In this document: positions 36,271-46,914 of the stretch, in pieces
How positions within the stretch are numbered: position 1 is the stretch's first letter
Layout: each line of letters begins with the position of its first letter
Source of the DNA: Siphonodentalium dalli
Taxonomy: Eukaryota; Mollusca; Scaphopoda; Gadilida; Siphonodentaliidae
Reading direction: 5' to 3'
NCBI GenBank assembly: GCA_032622095.1
Contig: CP136067.1
Span: forward strand, 76,782,705-76,846,704
Length of the DNA: 64,000 nt
The notes under the pieces: generated by a model
Database searches by the model: none
Told to the model about the DNA's origin: nothing
Seen by the model: the letters and a program-made list of their open reading frames with translations, nothing else
Position numbers and translations under genes: made by a program

Positions 36271-36546
36271 GTGAGTATTAAACCAACTCAGAATGTGCCT
36301 CAGAGATAGGTGAGTATTAAACCAACTCAGAATGTGCCTCAGAGATAGATGAGTAACCAATTCAGAATCTACCTCAGAGTTAGTGAGTACCCTAAGCTTA
36401 GAATGTACATCAGAGTTAATGAGTAACCAACTCAAAATGTACCTCAGAATTAGGTGAGTAACACGCTCAGAATGTACCTCAGAGTTAGTTGAGTAACCAA
36501 CTCAGAATGTACCTCAGAGTTATGTGAGTAAGCAGCTCAGAATAAT
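36247..36546 (+). repeat. Tandem repeat (about 8 units of 35-39 bp) carrying the exon H donor
   Basis: Unit 1 is the coding end of exon H (CTCAGAATGTACCTCAGAGATAG cut before GTGAGT). Seven more diverged units plus a partial one follow. GTGAGT is intact after units 1, 2, 6 and 8, and broken (ATGAGT, TTGAGT and similar) in the others. The second intact donor is 39 nt downstream of the first; its use adds GEY and then an in-frame TAA. Confidence 0.85.
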
Positions 36547-36917
36547 CATTGGCCTCAAACACTAGCAAACACTGTCAATCATGTTGCAATTGAAACAACA
36601 CAGTTGTTACCCAGTTTAGGTTAGTATTGGCACACCAATATGATATGTCATAATTCTATTGATTTGACACACTTTCTCATTCAATTCCGCTTTAGTAGCC
36701 CTTTATCCGATGAACCTATTGTTCTGTCATGGACTTTCGTTGGCCATTCATTTTAAAAAGCCGAATCATTTGATCAGAATTTTAAATATTTTTTGCTACA
36801 ATTCCAGACACAGGGCAGTATGTAGGATATACTGTTATCCCTAAATGATACACCATATTTGATTTTACCAAGGTAAAGTGTGAAGAGTCGGTACATCCCA
36901 AACTTTTTTTTGTTCAG

Positions 36918-38860
36918 TAATTAGCTCACCTGAGACGGTCTCCGGTGGAGCTATAGTTATCACTCCTCGTCTGTCGTCCGTCCGTCCATCCGTCCGTCCA
37001 TCCATCAACAATTCTTTAAACCTCTTCTTCTTCAGAACCATAAGACCGAATGGGTTCATATTTGGTGTGGATGTTCCCTAGGTGACTCACATTCAGATTT
37101 GTTCAAATGAGGTCACTGGGTCAAATAGTTGCGAAAGCAGGGCCATAACTCTATTCCTCCATAGTAATTCTTAGAATGATGTCTTCTCAAGAACCATTGG
37201 GCCGATTTAGCTTATATTTGGTATGGAGGGTCCTTGGGTGACTGGAGTTCAGATTTGATCAAATGGGGTCACTGGGTCAAATAGGGGCAGAGCCAGGGAC
37301 ACAACTCTTAAAAAATAAAAAAAATAACACCATTATAACATCCACCAGGGTGACTCAACCAAATTTGGTTTACATCAGTCTAAAATCAAGAACATGCAAA
37401 CAGCTAGCAGATACTCAGAGCTCTATGAGATATGAGGAAGGTGTCTTCAATCACAGAATGTTTACTTAACACCATATAGAAGTCACATTGATTATAAAGT
37501 AATAAATGAAATGGCAGTGTTAACAAAATCTGATTGGAATGACAGCTCCTTTGATTAATAGGCTAAAATTCTCTGTCTGTTAAAGAGTTTGTATATAAAT
37601 GACCCATAGCTTATGATAACAAACTCCCAAGGGCAAGTGTGAATGATGAATCTGACAGTTAATCCAGTAAAACTAAATACTTGTTTTCTCAGGCAAATAC
37701 ATATGGGAAACTGGATGAGAAGAAGAAGGAGGCATTTTTCTTAGCTTATCTGAAATGAAGAACTGAGACATATTTTGTGTGAATGGTCCCTAGGTGGCTG
37801 GCAGTTCTGTTCAAATGGGGGTCACATGGTCAAAAAAGTGGCATAGTTAGGGACTTAACTCTTTCCATCCATAGTTATTCTTAAAACATCTTCTCAAGAA
37901 TCATCGGGGCTATTTAGCTTATAATTGGTATGGAAGGTCCTTGGGTGACAGGGATACAGTATTACAGATGTGTTAAAATGAGGTCACCTGGGCAAATAAG
38001 GGCGGAGCCAGCGACTTGTCCATCCATTGTAATTCTTAAAATGTCTTCCTATCAAGAACCATCAGGCCTATTCAGCTTATATTTGGAATGGGTGACAAGG
38101 ATTCAGATTTGATCCAGAATTGAATCTTTGGGTCAAATAGGGTCAGAGCCACGGACATAATTCTTTCACTCATTAGTTATTTTTAAAACATCTTCTCAAG
38201 AACCATTTGGCATATTTAGCATACATTTTGGTATAGAGTGTCCTTGGTTGACTGGGATTCAGATCTGTTGAAATGGGTTCACCAGGTCAAATAGGGGTGC
38301 GACCAGGGACATAACTCTTCCCCCATAGTAATTCTTTAAATGACTCCTCAAGAGCCATCAGTCCTATTTAGCTTATATGTAGTAACTTGTATGGAGGGTC
38401 CTTGTGTTACTTGGGACTGGGTTACACGATTTGTTAAAATGGGTTCGACCAATCAAGAAATGGCAGATGGAGAGTTGGGATAAAAATTTGTTTGTCTGGG
38501 GTCCATCATTAAAAAATGGGGGCATGTCAGGTTGTAACTTTGCCACAGTTAGGAAAACTTGAGGTATCAGTTGTAAAATTCCAACATGTGCAAAGGAATT
38601 TTACGAATTTGGGAGTGTGCTTGCTTCAGTTGGGAGGGAGCAGACTATGGACTATGTGGGGTGGGGGATCTGGACCATATTTCAAGGTGGACATCCCACG
38701 CTCAACAGAGACCCTCTAGCTACGTCCCTCTTTAGGACTACTTGTTTTAAGTGAATTTGACAAGTACTAACTCTTATGGTCTTCCGAGTCTCAGTCTTCT
38801 CAGACTTTACAGTCTGGTGAGCGTCTCCACAGTCATTGACTGTCTTGTTGTATTAGAAAT
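36918..38860. repeat. About 1.9-kb dispersed molluscan-type repeat, copy 1
   Basis: Starts TTAGCTCACCTGAGACGG, has a TCCGTCCGTCCATCC run, then repeated units of about 160-180 bp sharing TTCAGATTTGTTAAAATG, GGTCACTGGGTCAAATA and CCATAGTAATTCTTAAAAT. Ends with a CAGTCTGGTGAGCG... CAGTCATTGACTGTCTTG segment. A full second copy lies at 56325-58520, and a shorter one at 60635. Confidence 0.75.
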
Positions 38861-38902
38861 TTTCAAATGAGATTCAACTAAATCTGAAGATACCATATTT
38901 AA

Positions 38903-39140
38903 CCCTTTCTCAATGAATACTCATTGACACGTAGTTCCTTTAGGTATATTTTAGATAATAAGTTCAACAATAGGCTGTTTGCTAAACTTATTATCTGAAC
39001 ATTTCCCGTCAGTGAATAGGAATCCTTCTGCTCTTGTATTAACTATTCATCTGTTTATCATATGCTGATAATTCCTGAACACCCCTCCAGATGAATAATA
39101 GACCTTTCCAATGTATATTTTTATAACTGAATGTTGAGAA
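38903..39140. mobile_element. TTAA-type MITE family B abutting exon I
   Basis: Left TTAA (38899-38902) and CCCTTTCTCAATGAATAC, then the AGATAATAAGTTCAACAA hairpin and CCCCTCCAGATGAATAATAGA as in the copy at 23666. The right end is degraded and runs into the exon I acceptor about 14 bp later. Confidence 0.65.
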
Positions 39141-39153
39141 TGTCTGTTTTCAG

Positions 39154-39324
39154 ATGAGAATGGCGATTTGAATGGGAGTCGTTTGAGCTCTGATAGCGGC
39201 AGTGACTCAGAGAGTGAGTCTGAGCTGGACACGGGTGACCTTGATGACAGTATGTCCTTCACCGGGAGTGAGGCCGGGAGCCAAAGGGGAGGCAAGCGTG
39301 GTGGCGATACACCAGATGAGGGAA
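39154..39324 (+). CDS. BAZ2B: BAZ2-like exon I, acidic serine cluster
   Basis: Acceptor TGTCTGTTTTCAG, donor GTAAGT, 171 nt, phase 1 both ends. Encodes SSDSGSDSESESELDTGDLD and then a glycine-rich segment with KRGGDTPDEG. Vertebrate BAZ2 proteins carry comparable acidic serine tracts before the TAM domain. Confidence 0.9.
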
Positions 39325-39334
39325 GTAAGTGACA

Positions 39335-41000
39335 ATACTTCCATTACTGGAGCTTCTTGAAATTTTTTGAAAACCCTGTCCCAATACATTCTCTTATATA
39401 TGAGCCTTGAATAATAAGAGAATACGGAGGCCTAACAATATTTACCATGACCTTGTAAGCAGGCTTGGGGCAATTACTTGTGAATGTAATTAATTACAAT
39501 TACAATTACTTCAACATTTTTCAATTACAATTCCCATTACATCTATTTCACAATGTAATTAATTACAATTACAATTACTTTGAAATGTAATTCAATTACA
39601 ATTACATTTCAGTACAGCATTGAAGTTGGAACACTTTTTATTTATATGAACTTTATTTGATAACAAAACATAAATTTAATACAAACAAGATTAAATACAC
39701 GAAGAAGCACAATAATGAAGCACACTTGGCACAGAGCAGCCAATGTACTAGGTCCAGGATAGGTGTTCGTAGAACTGAGCGAATCATGATTTATAGCTGG
39801 CAATTCCAACTTGTTGCATTGGCAGCTTGTAGCCTGGGTTGATCTTTGCTAACTATCTTCAATGGTTGATGTTTTTTGCATACTGAAATATTCTAGGTTG
39901 TTGATAACTTGCTGATGGTGTTTGTGTGACATTGGATTCATATACAGCTTGATGCTTTCGCTATAAAATGAAAATAATAAGAGTACTTTAGTAACACATA
40001 ATATGTATCCATCATTTAATTATTAAGGAAATAAGACCGTCCCAGTAAGTCAGACACACAGCCATACCATTGTAAAGGACAATGAGACAATCAACACTCT
40101 GATTGTTAATTAGAGTCATAAACATAATTAGCCTTTGTGGCCAGCAGCTTATTGGTGACACAGTGCCTCCACTAGACACTGCTAATTGGGGGATTAGTGA
40201 GGCAGATATCTGTCCCCTCTTTGTCATTCAGTTGCAAATTAGAAGGGACAAGAAACAATGCATATAACATTATCACCATATGACTGAAGTAATATGTCAA
40301 TGGAATTAAACAATACCAATACATAGAAATGGAAACTTGCCTTCAAATGTGTCAGAAAATTGGAGGTAACTTTTTTGGAACTGGAGATTGTAGTTGGGCA
40401 AAGTTTGTACTTCGCTTCATAGGACACGATGTGTCTTTCTGCAAATCAAAATGCCGCCAGAATTATTTTGTAGACATGTTGATAACATTAGCAATGGTTG
40501 GTATGAATTTCTACCATATCATATATACCATATCAGATGGAGATAAGGAAACATGATCATAAGAGTGATCTATTATAGTGATCTATTGTCAATTATTTGA
40601 AGTTGGTTTCTCATTGTATTTATCAAAACAAGCCGTCTACCTCAAAGGTTAACCAATGCTTAAGCAAACAAAGAGGAGGTGTCAACAGAATTCACTATTG
40701 AGACACTGTGGATGAAAACTCAGTGTTGTGACAACATAGTGATAGGCAGTCACCAGTCTTACACTTTGAAATTTTGAAAAAAAACATTTGAAGAAACCAT
40801 TGTAAGCCAGTGCAATCTCTTCTATATACGAGGCTCCCTATGGGAGACTCGTAAATAGGGAGCCTTGAATACACTGGCCTAAAGTTATTTACCTTGACCT
40901 TGTAAGCCAGTGTATCCTCTTATATATATGAGGCTCCCTATATAAACTCGCATATATAAGAGAATGCACTGGCACCAGCACAGCTCCCATCATGAAAGGG
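39335..41000. mobile_element. CATGACTGGAGC-family element split by an insertion
   Basis: Left half (39340-39462: TTCCATTACTGGAGCTTC... module) and right half (40795-41000: module ... CAGCTCCCATCATGAAAGGG, then TTAA) belong to the same MITE family. Between them is about 1.3 kb beginning with repeated TGTAATTAATTACAATTAC tracts, likely a separate insertion of unknown class. Confidence 0.55.
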
Positions 41001-41278
41001 TTAAAATGCCTTTACTATGAATCCCTTAGAAGAAGTTTTGTATCTGATGACAGTTTCAGTTCTAACTCCTGAAGATACATGTGTAGATTGAAGAGCGTCA
41101 TCACAGCGAAAATGTACATAAACAGATGAGTTGTTGGGAGCAGTAAACATGGAATTGTTCTCATTAAACATGAATCTGAAGTTAAGACTTGAATTTCCAT
41201 AAAATCGATATCAAACAAGCTGAATTTAGTTTTCTTTCCTTGGCTACATGTACATGAGTTGGTAATCTTCCATTGTAG

Positions 41279-41457
41279 GCAGCCAACGCTCAAAGCGAAT
41301 CATCGTGACAGATGAGGCTAAAATAAGAATACCGATAGATCATGGATGGCAGAGACAGACTGTGATTAAGACTGTTGGTAGGCGTGGTATAGTGGGTGAT
41401 GTGTGTTACTATGCTCCATGTGGCAAGAAACTCAAGACAATACCAGATGTAATGAGG
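41279..41457 (+). CDS. BAZ2B: BAZ2-like exon J, first half of TAM/MBD-like domain
   Basis: Acceptor TCTTCCATTGTAG, donor GTAAGT, 179 nt, phase 1 to phase 0. Encodes SKRIIVTDEAKIRIPIDHGW followed by QRQTVIKTVGRRGIVGDVCY and YAPCGKKLKTIPDVMR. The GW-x-R, V-Y-Y-A-P-C-G-K-K-L core is diagnostic of the TAM domain (TIP5/ARBP/MBD), which binds DNA or RNA in BAZ2A. It is flanked by a 40-bp direct repeat (TAGATTGAAGA-CGTCATCAC at 41089 and 41821). Confidence 0.95.
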
Positions 41458-42025
41458 GTAAGTTTACTCAAGTATATACTCATATTGACCAGTTGGCAAT
41501 CAACTTCAATATGAACCTGGATCAATAATTTTTTTCAAAATATTCAGTCTGAATACATTGCAAATTCTAAAATGTTTCAAGTTAAAACTGTGGTAGAATC
41601 TGTCAGTGGCACTCAAAATTGTATGCACCATCAACCTAAAGCAAACTTACATGTGAAATGTTCTCCCTTACTCATATTTAGATTTTTTCCTCAGTTTTAA
41701 ATTTGAATTTGAATTCGCACAACATTGAATTCGCACTCCATGATGTGAGAATTAAAAATTAACCAAATTATTCCCCTTGAAATCTTGCATCGGATGTCAG
41801 TTTAATTCTTAATCATTGCGTAGATTGAAGACCGTCATCACGACGAAAATGTACATCAAGCAGAACATAACTGTTCATTATTTTGTTGTGAGGATGTGTG
41901 TTTATAATGCTCCAACTAATCATTCTGATATTTAAATAGTTATAGATATTAATGACATGAAAGCTGAAAGCGTAAAACCATAACTGCTTAATAAACTGTA
42001 ACATTATAACTCTTTAATGTCAAGC

Positions 42026-42052
42026 TTTCGGCCCGAGCTGGACCTTCATCAG
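42026..42052 (-). ncRNA. Hammerhead ribozyme-like core (Penelope sense strand)
   Basis: On the minus strand CTGATGA is followed by a 5-bp helix GGTCC/GGGCC (one G-U pair) with loop AGCTC and then GAAA: the conserved core with stem II of a hammerhead ribozyme. Stem III and the cleavage triplet cannot be assigned by eye, so activity is unproven. Confidence 0.6.
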
Positions 42053-42564
42053 GACAGTCGAAATATTAGAACTACATCTTCACAGTACAGCAATCAATTA
42101 CAGAATTAACCAGGTCCTTTATTACGGTGACGTCATACACACAACGCTGCAACGTCCATGGAAACACCAGCGATGGCGCTGTGGAATTTACATAATTATT
42201 ATCTCAAAATATAGGTGTGGTGTGACTCGTCTTCTTGTTAACTCTTTCGCTGCCAAACGCGCATAAATGCGAACTTCGGAGATGCTGCCAATCGGGCATT
42301 TTTGCGAATTTGGTATGTAGTCTAATGTATGGGATATAAATCTATTCTTTCTGGCATGTTTGACAGTGTACAATGTATTTATCTGTAGTACTGTTGTGTG
42401 CGAACAATTTAAAGCGACAATGTCCTCAAGGTCATGCTATTTCTGACGTTATTGGAGTACAGTCAGAGCCGGAATATTGCGTCATTGTTGTTAGCACGTG
42501 GTTATCAGTCGAAAATGGCTGCTCGCAAAAGACTCAGGACTGAAGAAGTTATTGTTATTACCTC

Positions 42565-43230
42565 TATTCTCTAATGATCGAGGGGCGCCTGCGGCGCATT
42601 AGATACTTATACCTATTATTTATATGGGCAGTAGCCTCTATAGGGACGCCTGCGGCGCATAAGATACTATGGGTGGTGGGTGGGTAACTAACCTCTATAC
42701 TCTAATGATCGAGGGTGCATGTGGTGCATAAGAAACTTATACCTATTATTTATGTGGGCAGTAGCCTCTATAGGGGCGCCTGCGGCGCATAATATACTAT
42801 AGGTGGCGGGATAGGGTGGTGGGTGGGTAACTAACCTCTATACTCTAATGGTCGTGGGGCGTCTGTGGTGCATAAGATACTATGGGTGGCGGGATGGGGA
42901 GGTGGGTGGGTAACTAACCTTTACACTCTAATGATCGAGGGGCACCTGCGGTACATAAGATACTTATACCTATTATTTATGTGGCAGTAGCCTCTATAGG
43001 GGCGATACTATGTTGGCGGGATGGGGAGGTCGGTGGGTAACTAACCTCTATACTCTAATGATCGAGGGGCGCATAAGATACTGATACCTATTATTTATAT
43101 GGGCAGTAGCCTCTATAGGGACGCCTGCGGCGCATAAGATACTATGGGTGGCGGGTGGGTAACTAACCTCTATACTCTAATGATCGAGGGCGCTTGCGGC
43201 GCATAAGATACTTATACCTATTATTTATAA
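42565..43230. repeat. Tandem array with GCGCCTGCGGCGCATAAGATAC
   Basis: Compound units of roughly 130-160 bp combine CCTCTATACTCTAATGATCG, GCCTGCGGCGCATAAGATAC and GGTGGGTGGGTAACTAA, repeated about five times with internal deletions. Lies within the TTAA-type element. Confidence 0.8.
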
Positions 43231-43329
43231 TACAACTTTACTGGTTTTGAACAACCCTTGTCTATTGTATCGTTTTCAGTGGTGATAACAGGCAACTAAA
43301 TTAATTATGCTGGTGAGTTGACCATGTGT

Positions 43330-44490
43330 TAGTCCAAGTCTTCTCGTACTAAAACCGGCTAAGATATTGGGATGGAGGTGCCGGTCTTTAGTCCAAGACC
43401 GCTTGTATACCAATCCTATGACACGACTTACGCCCACGATCTGTGGCGGGAATTTGTGGTGTATTTTACTCGATTTACCTAGCAAATCAATACATGATGC
43501 TATATACATCGGAAAGGCTTACATCTTATGGTCATAATGGTGTATAATAATCTAACTTTAATGTTAAATTACACATAGAATATTCCGGTTGATTGACACA
43601 AACATCGATTTGTTTATCTGTTTGTTTACGTTTTAACCGAAAGCCGAAGTGGTCCGAATAAGTTCGGCATAATCCGCTGTTTGTTCTGGGAATTCTACTT
43701 TCCGTTTCTATATATAGCGCGGGTTTTCCGAACAAAAATGTCGAAAACCGATCGCCCGAAAGTCCAGTTTTCTATGTGCTTTCAGAACAATTCCCGCACT
43801 AAAAACTTAATGACATAATGGAGGATCAGAACGGTAGTTTTGTTGACAATTTTCGCAAGCAACTTGTCAAAATTGGAGCAAATTAGAACTCTTATGTCTG
43901 ACTTGCCATGCGTGTGCATTTTGATTTGTGTGTTGATAAAATAATCGGAGAACCGAATCACACAGTTTCGAAATATAGTTCTTCCGTTTTAGTGGGACTT
44001 TTCAAACTTAAGGTTCATTTATTTAGTGTATTACATTTATATCTCCAATGTTTAATTAATCTATTTATTATTTTATTTATTGACACACATAATTACGATT
44101 ACAATGGAGAATTCATCGTAATTTGCGTTGTTGTCCAAAATCTACGGAATATTTTCAACGGAAAATGCCGAACACAGTTCGCGAGGTCAACCGAGTTCGC
44201 ATACTTTTAAAAAATTGTAAACATTGAGGTAAATGTCTCTTTTCGCATTAAATTACCGTTTTAAATTCACAACTGATGTGGGTTTCAGATAAAATAGCAT
44301 GTCTTCTGCGGAAAATATCCGTTTATTGTCGCAATTGTGATATGTTATTTCATATAATTGTGGTTTTATTTGAGCGGGTCACTAACGCTTAAGTCGTGTC
44401 ATAAGAATGCATGGGCCTGGAACTCGGACTAAAGACCGGCACCTCCATCCCAATATCTTAGCCGGTTTTAGTACGAGAAGACTTGGACTA
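43330..44490. mobile_element. 1.16-kb TIR element with perfect 9-bp target duplication
   Basis: ACCATGTGT flanks both ends (43321-43329 and 44491-44499). Inverted ends start TAGTCCAAGTCTTCTCGTAC and extend about 100 bp. A 9-bp duplication with long TIRs is typical of Mutator-like elements; no transposase is present, so the class is an inference. Youngest insertion in the stack. Confidence 0.88.
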
Positions 44491-45248
44491 ACCATGTGTA
44501 TGCCCGCGTGACCCATATAATTCACATAAATCATTGTAAAACCCAATTTTCCTGAAATTCAAGATGGCCGTCAAGATCACGTGACTTATAAGGGGCGGAG
44601 CAGGGTCATATGTCCCCTGCAGGTATATATACATATGGGTGTGGTTATATATATATATATCTATATTTGGAATTGTACCTATCAGGGAATATTCAAGCAA
44701 CAAAAGCACGAACTCAACAAAGTGCGCCAAAGGGAGCAAACTTAACAAAAGCCCTTGGGCTTGTTGTTTAATCCCTTTTCCAATCCAACAATCATTTATC
44801 CTATTCTGTTTTTATTGTCAACACTTTGTCAAATGTATATATGTTATTATGATTGGAATAAAATATGTTTACATTAAAGTGCGCCATTGTATCCCATTTT
44901 GCTACAAATAGGTGGCAACTTGCATAAATCCAAGATGGACGCCAAGGTCACGTGACCTATGTTATGTCCAAAGTGGCTTCATATATGTTACTCCCGTGTA
45001 CCTTACTGTTGGACATCGTATAATTGGGTTGAAAATTAGAAAACAAACAACACACTCATTCATACCTACACAAACTGTACATATACCGACAAATAGCCAC
45101 TAATCCAAGATGGCCGCCAATGTCACGTGACCTTGGTGGGCGTGTCCACAGCGGCATTCGACAGGGTATACCTATGTCTATATACATGTGAAGTTTCAAC
45201 TAATTATATTAGAAACTGCTTGAGATATAATGCATTACCCATATATAC

Positions 45249-45885
45249 CTAAAATACATGGATATATGTACAGGATGCGTGGCACTGGGGGGTACGTCTG
45301 TGGTGGCGGGTGGCAGCGAAAGAGTTAAAATCATTCCCCTCGCGTGTCCCCAGCTTTCTCATCCACATGTCTTCCTGAATAAGTCGCTCCTGTTTCTCAC
45401 CATTCACCAACTCCAACACTGCCACCTTCAGATTCGTCTCACCACTATGTACTGGCATATATCGGTTTATAAGCATGTATTCTGATGTCCCTATCATGCG
45501 CCTCGAACTGTCCACCAAACGACGTTCTGTTTCCCCGGTATACACGGGCCCCACCACACACCTCACATACCAATGCATATATTAAATTCTTCAAATGACA
45601 GTTAATGTTCTGCAACACACTGAACTCCACTGATCTACTCTCGTTCTTAATACTGGTGACGATTGTTTTGTCACAAGTATCACAGTTATTGTAGCATAAT
45701 TGGGTAGGGGGATTCACAACCTTTGTGGTTTTCCGATGCACGAGAATGTCGCATAAGTTACTGTCATGTCTATACTCCACAAGGGGAGGGTCCTCAAATA
45801 TGGTCTTCATCCTCTTAGAATCATGCAAAACGTTCATGATTGATTGATTCAGAAGGGTATCGCGGTCCATTCCGCCAACTTTCAC
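45249..45885 (-). pseudogene. GIY-YIG endonuclease region of a Penelope-like element, frameshifted
   Basis: Two overlapping minus-strand frames together span a Penelope-type C-terminus. The upstream frame (45885 to about 45540) has FEDPPLVEYRHDSNLCDILV and a cysteine-rich CYNNCDTC linker, then LIYALVCEVC. The downstream frame (from about 45570) has VYTGETERRLVDSS, LKVAVLELVNGEKQERLIQE and EDMWMRKLG. The switch falls inside the GIY-YIG motif, so a frameshift breaks the protein. The coding end is cut off by the TTAA-type insertion at 45328. Confidence 0.8.
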
Positions 45886-45929
45886 CAGCTGTCGTTCAAT
45901 AAACTTGCCACTATAACCGCGATGGACCG

Positions 45930-46030
45930 CGATACCCTTCTGGAACCAAGGAATGGAAAGAGAACGAGAAATAGTGAAAGAGTTCCGATTGTTACTACAT
46001 ATTCCGCTGTACTACCAGATGTAGGTGTGA
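45930..46030 (+). pseudogene. Inverted fragment of the Penelope linker region
   Basis: On the + strand RVPIVTTYSAVLPDVG resembles the RVPLVTTYHP-type segment that sits between reverse transcriptase and GIY-YIG in Penelope-like proteins, yet it runs opposite to the adjacent GIY-YIG remnant. The junction is marked by ATGGACCGCGATACCCTT (45921) and its complement (45854). Confidence 0.45.
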
Positions 46031-46126
46031 TTACCAGAAAGTACGACGTCACTGTAATAACGGACCTGGTTCATTCTGTAATTGATTGCTGTACTGTGAA
46101 GATGTAGTTCTAATGTTTCGACTGTC

Positions 46127-46153
46127 CTGATGAAGGTCCAGCTCGGGCCGAAA
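46127..46153 (+). ncRNA. Hammerhead ribozyme-like core, second copy
   Basis: CTGATGA, stem II GGTCC/GGGCC with loop AGCTC, then GAAA, identical to the core at 42026-42052 but in the opposite orientation, in the right terminal copy. A following ACATTA/TAATGT hairpin (46160-46178) may stand in for stem III but is separated by five bases. Confidence 0.6.
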
Positions 46154-46812
46154 GCTTGACATTAAAGAGTTATAATGTTACAGTTTATTATAATAACGTC
46201 CCTGATCTGGAGGACAATGGCTGCTATGAATCATAACTGCTTAGGGTGCTGATTTTTTATCATACTTGATGTAAACAGTATCTATTCCATATAATTCAAA
46301 TACAGTGTATGTTACAAGATATGAATCATGAATATTGGTTTATGGAGAAGCTGCTTGTGTATTTTCAATAGTTATGTTGACATTCCAATTAACTCAGATG
46401 TCTGACTACGGTATCACCCGTGGGTTGTAGACTTGGAGATGTGCAACTTCAGTCTGGAATATGTGTAGTTCTTACAATAATTGCCATTAATGAAGATTTT
46501 TACCATGATTTACAAGTTTACAAATGTACAATGTTTTTAATATTGACTGCCCATGTGTAAATATTATTGTCCATTCAGTCAAAACTGAGTATATATATAA
46601 CTTGTTATAACAACTTTCTCATGTTCCCTGTGGATCCCGTAAGCTTGGGAACCATACATGTTCGCTCAGTTTAAAATACATACAAAGATGTTTGCGTGAA
46701 TAATAGTACAGCATAAACTTAAATATGAGTAAGATAACAGATTTAGTGTAAAATAATATGTAATATCCCAAGAGAAGTATCTCACGAAACACTATTCTCT
46801 TGTTTATTTCAG

Positions 46813-46914
46813 TATCTACTGAAGAACGACATCAGTGATCTGAATAGAGAGAATTTTACATTCAGCACTCGTGTCAATATTGGTCAGTTCTATGAACCAC
46901 GACAAGGAGAAAAT
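46813..46914 (+). CDS. BAZ2B: BAZ2-like exon K, second half of TAM/MBD-like domain
   Basis: Acceptor TTGTTTATTTCAG, donor GTAAGT, 34 codons, phase 0. Encodes YLLKNDISDLNRENFTFSTR and VNIGQFYEPRQGEN, closing the TAM domain (compare ENFTFS and F-Y-E-x-R in vertebrate BAZ2). The TAM domain is thus split by a 5.4-kb intron filled with nested transposons. Confidence 0.95.

Larger units (their letters stand above)
42242..45324. mobile_element. TTAA-flanked element inside the Penelope remnant
   Basis: TTAA at 42238-42241 and 45325-45328; ends CTCTTTCGCTGCCAAACG and GGTGGCAGCGAAAGAG are inverted. This fits a piggyBac-type insertion. It contains a tandem repeat array, a nested 9-bp-TSD element and three YY1/E-box-like motifs. 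No transposase ORF recognised. Confidence 0.75.
41989..46190 (-). mobile_element. Penelope-like element remnant with inverted terminal copies, heavily nested
   Basis: Near-identical sequence in opposite orientation bounds the region (41989-42140 and 46040-46190), each with a hammerhead-like motif. The interior has a GIY-YIG endonuclease remnant on the minus strand next to its left boundary at 45329. The continuation of that reading frame lies at about 42237, on the other side of a TTAA-type element (42242-45324). The RT domain is missing. Penelope-like elements are known to carry terminal repeats with hammerhead ribozymes. Confidence 0.75.
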
